This document shows positions 35,152 to 47,604 of a stretch of DNA of 64,000 nt, one piece after another (within the stretch, counting starts at the first letter, position 1; every line of letters starts with the position of its first letter). The DNA comes from Choanephora cucurbitarum (taxonomy: Eukaryota; Mucoromycota; Mucoromycetes; Mucorales; Choanephoraceae). The notes under the pieces were generated by a model. The model was not told the DNA's origin. It searched no databases and saw nothing but the letters and a program-made list of their open reading frames with translations. Location of the stretch: NCBI GenBank assembly GCA_025331435.1, contig JAIWNI010000077.1, positions 1 through 64,000 of the forward strand, written 5' to 3'. Position numbers and translations under genes: made by a program.

Positions 35152-37653
35152 TCTGGTGTTGAACCAGGGGGGAAATAGAGATGTTGAAAAAAGAGGTGAA
35201 AGGCTTGATTACAAGTAAAAAAGAAAAGAAGAAGGAAAAAAAAGTAACAATTTTTTATATATCTGCATGAATGCATAACAATGTTCGGTTTACAATATTC
35301 TGGTTGAAATTCTATCAGGAGAACAAGTCAGATGATATGCAGTAAATTCAGCCTGTTACATGTCACCCGAGTATGTTGACGACACGTGCAATACAAGGTA
35401 GCTATTAGACAAACATTGACACAGTCTGAGCCTTTTTTCTATTTCTTTAGATTATAGATAAATAACGCGAACATCCAAGCGTAAGATTTTGAAGAATACT
35501 CCTTAAAAGGGAACATAGAACACTGCCTTTAGATGGTAGTACATATAGCTTGGGCTGTCTATAATTGCAATAAGCTTTTCAATGGCGACATAATAAGCAT
35601 GATCATCAAACGACATTAGATCAGTCTATTATTTAACACTCACATGCTAATTAATAAAAATGGCTAATCGTTATCTCTACGTCTCGTATGGGCCCTTTTT
35701 TTTTTCTCTTTGAATGGCTGACATATGATTATAAGCAAAACAAACAATACCTGTCTTCATACCATATTTGGTACTCATATAAAGTATAAACAAACGGTTC
35801 CTGAAAGGCTATGAATACGAATACTCTTTTTTAATTCATTGAAGAGAAATCCCCGGTGTATGTACAATAAACCCAGCTTATATGACCGAACAGATGCAAG
35901 AGACAAGAACATAGAGAAAGCTTGCATACAATGCAAGAAAGAAAAAAACGTGACTCAAAAAAGCACTCTAGACCAAAAACGAACAAACCCGATCAACACC
36001 ATAGATATACCAATCTGATCATTAAAAAGTCTGTGCATATCTATGGTAGATCAACAGCTTCTTGACATACTTTGTAGAGAAAGTGTACTGATAGTTTGAC
36101 TTCTATCATTCTTCTACTCAGACAGGCTCTCAAACAGATATTGAGGTTAGCCTTACTTTGCTGTCTTCCCTTTTATACCGAACCTACTCTAATCTCACCA
36201 GGAATTTACTGTAATTTTATTGAATAAATAGATGCTATTGTTACTAAAAAGAAAGCTCACTAATATAACACGTAGTGCAGACCTGCATAGTGACCCGGAG
36301 CCTTTTCGAAACATGAGATTTAATGCATGTAGCTATTATTTTGAGCATTGCTTCAGTTCATACGAAATCTTATTGATTATAAGAAAGTGAGTGTACTTGT
36401 GTCATCTAAGCATTTCAATATAGCAAAAGGGCTTAGGTTCTTGTTTTCGCACTTAATCAATTGTTGGAGTAAGAAGACTGGGGATCTGAAGTAACGATCC
36501 AAACTGAAAGTGCGCTGAAACTCTCAGAAAAGAACTCTCAAAACCTTGTTAAGCCTCTTTATCGATTCTTTGAAACTTAATACTTGAAACACTTTTTGTG
36601 TTTGGTTAGCAAACGTACCTTGTAATGATATCCTGGATCTTCTCAGAATTGTTTGATATTTCTAATTCAGAAAGCAAAATCAAAGCACATAAAATGCAAA
36701 GGCCAAATCAGGCAAGTATATGATTGGAAACGAACGCTCAAGCTCAATGGGCTATAAAGTCTGTTTTTTGTTTCAATTATTTTTCGGCCTTGTCCGTTTT
36801 TTTTGCTATGCACCGAAGGTTTCTTGCCAGTGCAGATGCTTTTAGGGTCAAACAATGACGAAGATGAAGCACTCGTACATAAATTAGGACAATTTTAAGA
36901 ATGGACCAACAGTCGACTTTTCGATCGATTAAACCCAGCTTATCTAAAGGCATAGGCTCCCTAGTTTCGTAGCTAATAAGCTTGTTGAATCAGAAGGGTT
37001 TTAAGAAAAACTCTCTAGAAATAGGAGCAGTTACATTGTACTTGGTAAATGAGATAGACATTCATTGATTTACATAGACAGTGAGGGAAATAAGCTTGAC
37101 ATGTTGTTTGGTCTTATCAGAAGTTGCCAGAACATTTCGTTCTATCAAAGTGAACACTGCTAAAAATCAACAAACAGCACTTGTTTTAAAGATCAACTGT
37201 ACGAATATACTAAAGCTAATAATGTATCAGTAAAAAAGTTTCGACTTGGACATCAACTGACACAGATCTCTTGGCATTTTTCTTGGGAAAAGGTCTTGAC
37301 TAGATTTATTTATCAAAGGGACACTACAAGCTAGTGCTTGCCTTTTGCATAGTATGATTTGAATGTTGTTTATGTAAAGATTGTCATTCAGGAAACAATC
37401 TATTTTTCCATTGTGACCAAAAAGCTTTTGAGTATTTTGACTAGACGAAACTACACAAGTGAAACTATTATAATTACAAGATTGCTTGTTCATACAGCTA
37501 CTCACGACAAACTTTTATCCAGTACTATGCCTTTTTCTTTCTGAGAATTTCGTTTGATTTATTATAAATCTATCATGAATTGCCGTTTAAGTTTCAAAAT
37601 AAATATAGCTTGTATTTTACTCAAACTTTCTTATTTTCGTTCAAACTACTCAA
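35152..37653. other. Intergenic, no gene seen
   Basis: About 2.5 kb of AT-rich DNA. Frames at 36667-36855, 37227-37505 and 37359-37544 overlap on opposite strands without motifs. The right edge (about 37590-37650), rich in aaataaatat and tttc words, is the likely promoter and leader of the F-box gene. Confidence 0.5.
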
Positions 37654-38712
37654 ATGGCTGCTTACAACAAAGTCCCACACGAAATCCATAACAACATAGT
37701 CAAATATCTTGGGGAAAATGAGCTAGCTAAATATCGTTCTGTCTGTAAAAATTGGTGGTTTGCAGCAACCAAAAAACTCTTTCAAATTGTACAAATATAT
37801 GAGTTTTATCATGCTGTCAGCCTTGCGAACAGCCTATTGTTAAATCCACTTCTTGGAACCTTTATTCACACTCTGGACTTGGAGTATTTTGATTCTATTG
37901 AATACGCTGAATACACGGATAATTATCAGGCACAGTCTTCGCAGGATGTTTTCATTATATTCGTTCATTATACCCCCAACATCAAGTACCTCAGACTCTC
38001 CGATGTTCTATATGGCAAATTTTATCAAGCTATCAATGCGTCCTGTTGTTCAGAACACTGGTCAAACTTAGAGAGTATTAGCCCAAGTTCTGATTTTGCG
38101 ATAGAGGCTTACTACAAGATGCTTCTTGCGTTTCGACATTCCCTTACTAAACTCAATTTAAAAATACTTACTGGTCTTGATAACAGCACATTTGATCAAT
38201 TTCTTTCGAGAAAAGAAGAGTTTGTCAAAGTGTTCGAGATAACTATCAAAATCGACGAACTTTTGCTGATTGTAAGTGACATAGATATTCTCTTTGATGG
38301 ATTTCCGAGCTTGAAATCATTGAACCTCTCTGTCGAAAGGACAATGTTTATGCCTGAATTGTCAGAGTTAGAGCCAAACTCGATGGTTGAGAGATTGACA
38401 CTTGATGTTCCGAATTTGACAGAACAAATTTTGGAATACACATCTCAGAAGTTCCCTTCTCTCAGCTATTTGAAGTTGATTCACAAGCGAAATAATGACT
38501 GTCCGTCAGAAGCATGCTTGCGCAACTTTACTAGGTTTTTAGAAGGCATTGATTGTATTGACATTGACATAAACTTTCAAAGTGACAGTGACAAGTCTCA
38601 AGTATGGACTAGAGATGTTTTGGGTCATAGGCTTGAAATGATACACTCCTCAAAACGGATCTATGGCTGTTATCATATTAGGCTTTTACATGTTGATCAA
38701 ACTGCCAAGTGA
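37654..38712 (+). CDS. F-box protein with degenerate leucine-rich repeats
   Basis: Intronless, 352 residues. The N-terminus is an F-box (residues about 5-45: VPHEIHNNIVKYL, then LAKYRSVCKNWW), which binds Skp1 in SCF ubiquitin ligases. The rest shows irregular leucine-rich spacing (LTKLNLKILTG, LKSLNLSVER, VERLTLDVPNLTEQ, LSYLKLIHKR) that would form the substrate-binding surface. This is the common layout of the expanded F-box/LRR families of mucoralean fungi. The substrate is unknown. The ATG follows a TTTC-rich leader. Confidence 0.85.
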   Translation: MAAYNKVPHEIHNNIVKYLGENELAKYRSVCKNWWFAATKKLFQIVQIYEFYHAVSLANSLLLNPLLGTFIHTLDLEYFDSIEYAEYTDNYQAQSSQDVFIIFVHYTPNIKYLRLSDVLYGKFYQAINASCCSEHWSNLESISPSSDFAIEAYYKMLLAFRHSLTKLNLKILTGLDNSTFDQFLSRKEEFVKVFEITIKIDELLLIVSDIDILFDGFPSLKSLNLSVERTMFMPELSELEPNSMVERLTLDVPNLTEQILEYTSQKFPSLSYLKLIHKRNNDCPSEACLRNFTRFLEGIDCIDIDINFQSDSDKSQVWTRDVLGHRLEMIHSSKRIYGCYHIRLLHVDQTAK

Positions 38713-39564
38713 GCTTTATTATTCATATTAACCCTCTTGTTATGAACTCGAATATCAATAAAAAAATTAGTTTCTTTGCAGCTATCAATGCCTTTGTTTT
38801 GTTTGCCGAAATACAAAAGGCAGGTAAATACATCTCTTGGTTGCTTAGCAATTCTTTTCTTTATGCTGTTTTATTTCAAATATACAACACACTTCAATTA
38901 TCTTGCCTACAACAGGATGTCGTTTTTAATGTATGATTGGGAAGAGACAGAAGACGAGATGAGTCGATCATTCACAACGAACCCAATAATCTGATTAAGC
39001 TATATAGGCTGTTAGTTATTGGACCATCCCTTCCTAATTTTAGCTTATTTCTGCGCGTTCAATCAGAGGGGGGGAAAAGTAAATAGCGAAAGGAAGATAA
39101 TTGTAGCTAACAACAGTTGAACATAATAAGATGCATTTCTGCAAGTTGAATAACAAATATCTATTTCTTATATAAATGAATCTTCGTAAATTATTCCTTA
39201 TCCATCCTACTGAGTATCTGAAAGACAAAAGAAAAAGAGCTTTCTTACTGTTTGATAGATGTTTGGAGATAAGTAACAGCATTGTTGAGTTTCAGCTTAT
39301 TATTATATCTTTAGAAAAAAAAAAGGTTTGCATTGATTATCACTCAAATTATGACTACATTAAAAACGTCATAAAAAGGGAAGTTTGAGATCAATCTATA
39401 GGAGAAAGTGGTTGTGCTGTTTGTTAGTTTAGATTTCAATAAGCTTATTTTTTTTTTACTCACCTGTTGTCTCTGTTCAAAGGACAATTGAAATCCGTTT
39501 TCTTTTCTTTCTTTTTTCTTCTCAATTCTTCATACATTAATATATCCATTTTATATCCATCAGA
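38713..39564. other. Intergenic, no gene seen
   Basis: About 850 bases. Short frames at 38709-38994 and 39176-39388 have no motifs and no leaders. A pyrimidine-rich tract (39495-39530) leads into the next gene. Confidence 0.5.
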
Positions 39565-40487
39565 ATGTATGTTTTGCTAATGGCTTTGTTTGCCATTTTT
39601 CATGTTGCTCATACTCTCGAGATGAGCATTGCAGAAGAAATACCCTATTCAATGCACCCAAAAGCAAAAATCGGTAATATAAGCTAGAAGGAAAGAAAGG
39701 TTTGTGTGTGGCTAATACGTGGTTCAGATGTTTTGCCAGAAATATCATGGAATGTTTTACATATTGATCTCGTCAACCGAGAAAACTTATGTACACGGCA
39801 AATTGCTTATTGTGCTGTAAGTAACGAATCAATTGCCTCCCCCTTCTCGGAAAGTGTCTAACTTTTCATTTCCCGATGTAGAATAGTTGTGGAGGTCCAG
39901 ATGAAGCACCTAAAAAGTAAGTAATTTGGTCCTATCTTTTTTTTTTGTTTTAACTAAGAAACTATACAATCACAAGTTTTTGTAATGCTACCAGTATGGC
40001 ATGGGGTTGCGGATGCAGCGTAAGTGTGTATCATTGTATAGAAGGATACAAAAAAAGAAAAATAATATTTTGAGGTGGTATATTGATCTGTCACCAAACA
40101 TGTCATTAGAAAAAGAAAGTGTCTTTCACAAAGCATTCGTGGCCGGTTGTTCAAGCGGAATGCGCTGGTAAAGCACAAGAATGTCGATCCATTTGTACCA
40201 AAGATGTGAAGAACCTTGGTAATTGTGTCACTGCTTGTAATAATCATTATCAGTGCGGTACCAACAAAGCGCCAGCTAGTTTCCTTGAAACTAATGATCC
40301 ATCTGATAAACCATTCTATAATGGTTCTGGTTCTGGCAAGAATATCCCGAATAGGGAAATTGGTTTAGACGAATATGGTATTGCAGACTTTACTGGCAGA
40401 GCAAGTAGTGCAACAATTGACTTGACTCATACCCTATACTTCGTTATGATCATCCAAGTTCTGCACTATTTGATCTGGGACTACTAG
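39565..40487 (+). CDS. Cys-rich probable GPI-anchored surface protein (DUF7707-like)
   Basis: Exons 39565-39673, 39728-39816, 39882-39916, 39995-40019 and 40110-40487 give about 211 residues. It begins with a signal peptide (MYVLLMALFAIFHVAHT). The middle has TRQIAYC followed by SCGG, WGCGC and a series of Cys-x3-Cys pairs (CAGKAQECRSIC, CVTACNNHYQC), which is the cysteine pattern of fungal DUF7707 proteins. After a Ser/Gly-rich spacer the C-terminus is hydrophobic (from about residue 190), as in a GPI-anchor signal, although the final residues IWDY are less typical. Exon 4 is only 25 nt and carries the WGCGC motif. It is predicted to sit in the cell wall or on the plasma membrane. Function is unknown. 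The domain call is from memory of the pattern. Confidence 0.78.
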
Positions 40488-41191
40488 ATAAGTTCTAGGA
40501 GAGCAAGTTAACTTTTAGACTTGTAACAAATATATATACCATATATATTCATGTAAATAAAACTATTTAATGGAATAGAATAAAGACCTTTTTCTTCTGA
40601 TTCACAAGATATGAAAAAATGAATATCATGCATAATTAAGAAGAAAAAGCATATATAGGTGAAGCATTTGCGTGAGCGAAAATAGTCTTATCCAAATTAA
40701 TCACAAATAGAGCGCATATACACATAGCGGAATAGGCACAGAATAGTTTATGCTGATTTATTGTGCTTTAAGATCAAAGAAGATAGACGGATACTATGAA
40801 AGCTCTAAGAATGCCTATGGCAGAACAGCTAAATCGCTATCTTTAGAAGGAGCTAAATTGTTATCTCCAGAGCGCTGATTTCCTAAAACAACATTTGCAT
40901 AAGAGACTACTGTATGAGAGCAGCTGTGCAATTATGGCACTTGCTCTTAGTTTCCAATATTAGATTTTGTTAACAAATACTCATTTAAATGGCATATGTC
41001 TCGTAAATAAAAAAAAAAAGTGACTGTGCGAGCCTATTCTATCTCTCCGGTTCGGAATAGATTTAATTTCTGGCCTACTTTTGACATAATGCTTGTATGC
41101 GGACACCTAAAAAAAATGCATTCTGAAGGTCAAAAGAAGGCCCATAGTAAGCCAGTGATTGAAACCCCCTCTTTTTCATCATATAGACAGG
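40488..41191. other. Intergenic, no gene seen
   Basis: About 700 bases. It contains 3' UTR sequence with gtaaataaaac (near 40555) and, at the right edge, a CT-rich run (41165-41180) directly before the uL24 start. No separate gene was found. Confidence 0.5.
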
Positions 41192-42173
41192 ATGAAGTTC
41201 TCTGCTGGTAAATATCATCAGAATCAAAGCAGACGGACGAATGGGCAATAGATGGATTTCGAGATGAAGCGTTAGATGGATGGATGGACAGCTATAGACT
41301 TCACATCATTATGCCGAGAATTTTTTTAAGACAGCAGAGTGTATAGTTATGACAACAAAGCAGGAAGCATTCAAAACGAACGTGTACAACAATTACATGC
41401 CATGCTGCACTTTTAGACAACAATCTGAAAAGAAACTCTTGAATAAGAAAGAAAGTGATAGCCAAACATTGAACACAAAAGCAATCACCAGAACTAGAGT
41501 AAACGTTTTCACTTCAACTAATAATAAACCCATAACAACTTGAACCAACTGCATCAACCTACAAGAAAGACAAAAATGACAGAAAAGAAACAGTTTGAAC
41601 AAAACAGAATGAGAGGAAGGATAAAACAAAAAGAAGCATAGAGAAACACGCCATGTATCCATCTGCCTTGTTCGTCTGACTTTGCCTCATCAAATATCAA
41701 TTTAACAAAAGCTAACTTTCTTCTTCCTTAGACGTCAGTTCTTCTCGCCGTAAGAGCAGAAAGGCTCACTTTTCCGCCACCTCTGATGTTCGTCGTAAGA
41801 TCATGAGTGCTCCTCTCTCCAAGGAACTCCGTGAAAAGCACAGCGTTCGCTCCATCCCTGTTCGCAAGGACGACGAAGTCATGGTTGTCCGTGGTACTTA
41901 CAAGGGTCGCGAAGGTAAGATTGTCCAAGTCTACCGTAAGAAGTGGGTTATCCACATCGACCGTGTTGCCCGTGAAAAGGTCAACGGTGCCACTGCTCCC
42001 ATCGGTATCTCTCCTTCCAAGGTTGTTGTTACCAAGCTCAAGTTGGACAAGTCCCGTGTTGCCATCCTTGAACGCAAGGGTAAGAAGGAAGCCATGAAGC
42101 AAGTAAGTGATTTAAAGGACTCCTATTGTGCGCAAAGATAAAGAAACTAACTTTCATTTATCTTTCATAGTAA
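41192..42173 (+). CDS. RPL26: Cytosolic ribosomal protein uL24 (RPL26)
   Basis: 60S subunit protein near the polypeptide exit tunnel. Exons: 41192-41207 (MKFSA plus one base), 41732-42102, 42171-42173, 129 residues against 127 in yeast. The joined N-terminus [19 protein letters not shown] is the family's signature. It is followed by [37 protein letters not shown] (the KOW motif) and [14 protein letters not shown]. The first intron is 524 nt, several times longer than any other here. The last intron follows codon 129 exactly, so the TAA is alone in the third exon. If that intron is retained, translation adds 11 residues to a stop at 42139-42141. Codon use is strongly biased to C-ending codons, as in highly expressed genes. 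Confidence 0.94.
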
Positions 42174-44199
42174 ATTTTCTCTTGAAAGACTGTCTGATTT
42201 AAATAAATAATGCATTCATTTATGCTTGATTCATTTCTTTTTTTCTGTCTTTGATTATCTTGGCTTATGTATGTACAAGGTGTTCTATTTCTCGAATGAA
42301 TTTACCTTGTTCATAATGTAGCGTATATGTGGTGTTAGGTAGGAGGAAGATGACGAGTAACATCTTTCTCTGGCCCCTGATGAGCACATTCCTCAAGCAG
42401 CCTGATCATTGAAGATGTGCTTATTGTCATTTGCATATTCTGCACTCAAAAAGAAAGATTCTCTTTTTTCTTTTAGCTTGATCAATGACAATAAATAGAT
42501 GTTGGCGAGCGAAAAAGAATAAGCAAAGAGTAATGAGGTTGTTCTGTCAATGGCTGTCAGTAACATGAAGTGACTTGAAAGACAGGCTTTAGTTTTGATG
42601 AGATGACTGCTTGATAAAGTTTCGTTTATATAGACTGTCTTGAACATATAGAATTTCAATATTGGCTTTAGGGTATCACAGACATTGAACACTTTTAAAC
42701 TGGTTTCCGCTTTGTGTCTACCACTTGTCTATAAGAAAATTCAACTTGGCCACTATCTGCTCAAGCAATATCCATGCATTTTAAAACATGCGATTGTGTG
42801 ATGTTGTTTAGAACACGAATCTCTACAACTGGCATCAATAAACCTCAAGAGCCTCTTCTTTTTATGTTAAGACATAATCATCTGTAGACGATCAATAAGG
42901 AAAAGTCATGAAAATTATGATGAGCGCTTGCATAGACTTGTTTCTTACAAAAATAGATATTTACCATTCAGAAAGAGACAGTTGTAACTAATCAGCACTT
43001 TGATGGCTTATTCTGTTTTACCCGATCACCTCTTCATATCAATTCATACCATAAGCTAGATTGTGCTTGACTTGTTTCGTATCCTACCTGTCATCTATTT
43101 TTCTTTCTTCGCGATAGTCTATCTTGTGTCTCATGCAAATTTAAACAGAAGATTCATACTATTCACTTGTTTTTTTCTTAAGACGAGAAACTAAATTATG
43201 AAAAAAAGATAAAGTGCACTATCATGGCTGCCACAATAAAGCAGGCATAGTACTCTTTTTTTTTTTTAGAGAAATACTGCTTCTTCATGAGCCATAGAAA
43301 TTCAGATGTAAAAAAAGAGTCACTTGTATAGGAAGTGTCTTACTTCCTCGGGTAAGCGTGAAATTCATTACATCATGTGAAGGTGTTTGACAGGAGAGTA
43401 AAACGGTTTTGTAATATTTGGTGTATACATACATCAGTAAAAGAATGGAAAGGCCTTAACATTGAGATATGTGTGCTCAATGATAAGCCTTTCAGACTCT
43501 ACTACTTTTTTTAAGGATACAAAAGAGTTCAAAAACAGGAACGGCTAATTTGTCTATGGTTTTAAAAAAAAAAGTTGATTTGTATGACTAAAAATGTTTG
43601 TAAGGGGTTTCTTTAAAGCAATACAATTCTAACTATAATAGCAACATGCTCCAAAAAAAGCCAACCTGCTCCCTTTTTCTATTTCATTTCACTCAACTAA
43701 GCTATGTGCAATAGACTTTCCTTGTATATTAGCAACGAGAAAACCTACTTCTCTCTTTCTTAAGGCGATCCTTTTTATACTTTCTGGCAACGATACTCCG
43801 AGAAGCGGTGTTTTGAGACTGCATACAAACTTAAATGGCAAAATGAATTGTGTGCAATAAGTAATGAGCAAGCAGAGAATCATTTGTTGATTAGCAGTCC
43901 TCGCTCTTCCTTCTGTATATACCAGCTATCATGAACTAAATAAGTAGATCTTCGTATTTTTTATTTTTTCTAAAAAATGACAAATTATTTTTTTTGACGT
44001 AAAACTTTAAATCCAGCCTGGTTAAATGGTTTTTCAGTTTGATTTTTTGAGCCTTCACACGTTATTCAAACCACGTCTCTCACTCAATTTGGAAAATCCT
44101 TTTTTTGCTGACTTAGCATATATTCAGTAACATTTAAATATTTTCTCCATCTTGATTTTCTTTTTTTATTTCTTTTTTCATTTCAAACCAAAAAAAAAG
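42174..44199. other. Intergenic, no gene seen
   Basis: Two kb without a convincing frame. The pieces at 42393-42692 and 43689-43883 (minus) lack motifs. The last 100 bases before 44200 hold T-rich and A-rich tracts that fit the acyl-CoA synthetase promoter and leader. Confidence 0.5.
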
Positions 44200-46466
44200 A
44201 TGGCAAAATTCAGCTTAGAAAACCAAACTTATGAAGTTCCTGGCACAAGAGCTCCTGGTCAAACAGGTAAAGAACAAAGCAGCAGCAATTCCTTTTTTTT
44301 TACTCTACAATCTGACTCATGTTTCTCCGTCTATTAAGGTGTCTACCGTAATGCTATGGACCCCAACATCATGGAAACTTTCAACCCCAAAGTTAGAACA
44401 ATGATTGATATCTTCAACTATGGTAAATCGCAGAAAAGAAGGAATAAAGAGAGAGAGAGATGATTAAACGATTACATGATAGGTTTAGGCATGTCCAAGG
44501 ACAGACCTTGTCTTGGTGTTCGTTCTTTCAAGAATGCTGAAACTGGTGAACGCGGTCCCTTTGTATGGCAAACTTATCGTCAAGTAGGTCACCGTATCAA
44601 CAACTTTGGTTCCGGTCTCATGAACTACTTGAACCATACCATGGGCGAGACTCGTACTCAACAAATCCCTATTGGTATCTGGTCCATTAACCGCCCTGAA
44701 TGGACTATTGCCGATTTGGCTTGTGCCTCTTACTCTTTGTATTCTGTAGCTCTTTATGATACATTGGGTCCTGATACAGTCGAATATGTGATCAACCATG
44801 CTGAAATCGAAACCGTTGTTTGTTCTGGCGATCATATTGCTGATCTCTTGAAATTGAGACACAAGATTCCCAACCTCAAGACCATCATCTCTATGGACCC
44901 CATTGACGAAGCTGCTCGCCCTGGTACACTTTCCAAGAGTGCTATTATTAAGGCATGGGCCGCCGAAAAAGAGATCAATTTGGTTGATTTCCAATCCATT
45001 GAAAACTTGGGCAAAAAGAACAGACGCACTCCCAACCCTCCTAGACCTGATGATTTGGCTTTCATCATGTACACAAGTGGTACAACTGGTATGCCAAAGG
45101 TAAGTTTAATAGGGAGTGATACGGTGGGAAATCAATCAAGATTTTCACGCATGTGATTAAATAAATTTGTTTTTTTTAGGGTGCTATGTTGACACATCGT
45201 AACTTTGTATCTGCTTTGAGTTCTAGTTACAAATTGCTCAAGGGTAGCGAATCCGATATCTCTCTCTCTTACTTGCCTCTTGCTCACATTTTTGGTCGTA
45301 TCACCGATATGGCTACCCTCTGTAGTGGTGGTCGTTTAGGTTACTTTGCTGGTGACATGAACACTTTGGTTGAAGATGTTCAAGAATTGAAGCCTACTGT
45401 ATTTGCTACTGTCCCTCGTCTGTTGAACCGTATTTACGGTAAATTGGTTGCTTCCACTATCAATGCTCCCGGCACTACCGGTGCTTTGGCTCGTCGTGCT
45501 GTTGCTACTAAGCTGGCCAATTTGGAAGCCGGCAAGGGTTATACACATGCTGTTTGGGATCGCTTGATCTTCAACAAGGTAAAGCAAGCCTTGGGTGGTA
45601 ACGTTCGTATCATGGTAACTGGTTCTGCTCCTATTGGTAAGGATGTCATGCAATTCCTTCGTATTGCCTTCTGTTGTGATATCCGTGAAGGTTACGGTGC
45701 TACTGAAACCTGTGCTGCCAGTTGTGTTCACTATGAGAACGAATACAAAGCCGGTCATTTGGGTGCTCCTTTCACCTGTAACGAAATCAAGTTGGTAGAC
45801 GTTCCCGAAATGAACTATCTCTCTACTGACGCTCTTCCTCGTGGTGAAATCTGTATTCGTGGTCCTAACGTCTTCAAGGGTTACTACAAGGAAGAAGAAA
45901 AGACAAAGGAAGCCATTGATGTTGAAGGCTGGTTCCACACAGGTGATATTGGTATGATCAACGAACGTGGTGCTCTTGTGATTATCGATCGTAAGAAGAA
46001 CATCTTCAAGTTGGCTCAAGGTGAATACATTGCTCCTGAAAAGATTGAGAACGTCTATGCCAAGGAACCCGTTGTTTCTCAAATTTACTTGCATGGTGAC
46101 TCTCTTCAAAGTGAATTGGTAGCCATCATTGTGCCTGATCCCGATAACTTGAATGCATTGGTTGCTGCTAAACTCCCCAAGATCCATGCCAAGAAGTTGA
46201 GTTTCCCTGAACTCTGTAAGTCCCCTGAAGTCGCTGCCTTGATCCTTCAACAACTTACCAAGATTGGTAAGAAGGCCGAATTACGTGGCTTTGAACAAGC
46301 TAAGGCTATCTACTTGGAAAGTGAGCCATTTGCTGTTGAAAATGATCTTTTGACACCTACTTTCAAGGTGAAGCGTCCTCAAGCCAAGAAGTACTATGAG
46401 AAGCAAATCAATGAACTCTATGAAAGTCTTGCTGCTGCTAAGACTGCTTCTAAGGCCAAGCTTTAA
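44200..46466 (+). CDS. Long-chain acyl-CoA synthetase, peroxisomal
   Basis: Activates fatty acids to acyl-CoA with ATP, forming an acyl-AMP intermediate, for beta-oxidation. Exons: 44200-44266, 44339-44422, 44483-45099, 45180-46466, about 684 residues, a normal length. The AMP-binding P-loop YTSGTTGMPKGAM starts at residue 247. REGYGATE, GEICIRG and the fatty-acyl signature GWFHTGDIG...DRKKNIFKLAQGEYI (given here in parts) follow. The protein ends SKAKL, so the last three residues AKL fit the type 1 peroxisomal targeting consensus. No N-terminal membrane helix is seen, unlike the ER-type enzymes. Codon bias is strong. Its 3' UTR carries a CA repeat. Convergent with MRPS9. Confidence 0.94.
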
Positions 46467-46496
46467 ATTACTTCTAGATGTTTTATTCCCTTTCCG

Positions 46497-46524
46497 TCAC
46501 ACACATACACACACGCACACACAT
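46497..46524. repeat. CA microsatellite in the acyl-CoA synthetase 3' UTR
   Basis: An interrupted (CA)n run of about 27 bases with T and G interruptions, 31 bases after the stop codon. A ccaataaag polyadenylation-type site follows near 46549. Confidence 0.85.
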
Positions 46525-46639
46525 TGTATTTATTCTCTCTTTTACCACTCCAATAAAGAAAAAAAACACATTATATGTCTAGAATTAAATATTGAATTTT
46601 TTATACAAAGAAATGAAAATAAACCAAAACAAATTTTTC

Positions 46640-47604
46640 TTAACGCTTGACCCAGGTATATTTGGCACGAGCCTTTCTTTGACCTTCCTTCTTACGTTCA
46701 ACTACTCTGGGATCACGAGTAATACAGCCAGCTTTTTTTTTGAGATGGAAAACACAATCAATAAATACCACACACAACTTTTCTTTTTTCAAACCTTACC
46801 TTTACGTAAAACTGGCTTTAATTCATTGTCATGAATCAACAAAGCCTTACCAAGACCAAGCTTGATGGCTTGTGCCTGACCAGTGCTACCTCCACCCTTT
46901 ACAACAATCCAAGCGTTATATTTCTCTTTGCTATCAGTCACTTCAAAGGGTAAGGTGACTTCATCTCTATCCACAGGTCGTTGGAAATACTCGCTCAATT
47001 CCAAACCGTTAATAAGCACCTTGCCTTCACCTTCAACAAGGTAGCATCGAGCGCTTGATTCCTTTCTACGGCCAACTGCATAGGCACGACCCATATCGTC
47101 TAAGCTGTGTGTCTTTTGTTCGCTAGCACCTTGTTGTGTAGCATCAAAACGTCCATAGGGTTCAATGATTTTAGCAACAGCAGGAGGCAAAGGCTTAGGC
47201 AGAGAGGCCAACATGTTGAGGTGAGCAGTGATCTTTCTCCATTGCGAAGTGGTAAGAGGAATGCTAAGCAGCTGAGACATCTTATCTCTTTGTTTCCAAG
47301 AGTAGGCTTTATCATTTTGAGGTGCAGCAGCTGTCTGTTCCGAAGGCTTCCAATCCTCGAAGCGCTTGTAGAGAGCATCGAACTCGATCAAAAGATCGTT
47401 GTATTTGTAGTTGCCGGTGAAATAAGACAGAGATCCAGGCTTTTCTCTATATTGAAGGACATCGTCGTTCTGTTGTTGATGCACTTGTTGATAGTTGGAA
47501 GCAAATCGTTGTGTCATGGAAGTAAAAGCGGGCAAAGGCTGACGAGCAACATTGGCTCTGACTGCTGTAGGCACGATGCGAGCAATTCTTAACAAGCTAG
47601 ACAT
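46640..47604 (-). CDS. MRPS9: Mitochondrial ribosomal protein uS9m
   Basis: Small-subunit protein of the mitoribosome. Minus-strand exons 47604-46800 and 46731-46640, 298 residues. The N-terminus (MSSLLRIARIV, Arg/Ala/Ser-rich, no acid for the first 40 residues) is a mitochondrial presequence. The bacterial S9 domain is C-terminal: GRAYAVGRRKESSARCYL (about residue 175), GKVLINGLEL, VKGGGSTGQAQAIKLGLGKAL, RDPRVVERKKEGQRKAR, and the universal terminal KR that reaches the P-site tRNA. A longer in-frame ATG upstream (47670) is rejected because its extension is separated by a Phe/Ser low-complexity run and the leader fits better downstream. Confidence 0.94.

Noticed and set aside
41560..41690. 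Possible C/D box snoRNA in the long uL24 intron
   Set aside because: Only loose matches to C (aatgaca) and D (ctga) boxes, with no terminal stem or C'/D' pair.
45336..46253. 305-codon minus-strand frame opposite the acyl-CoA synthetase
   Set aside because: Shadow created by the strong codon bias of the sense gene; it has no domain and overlaps conserved enzyme motifs.
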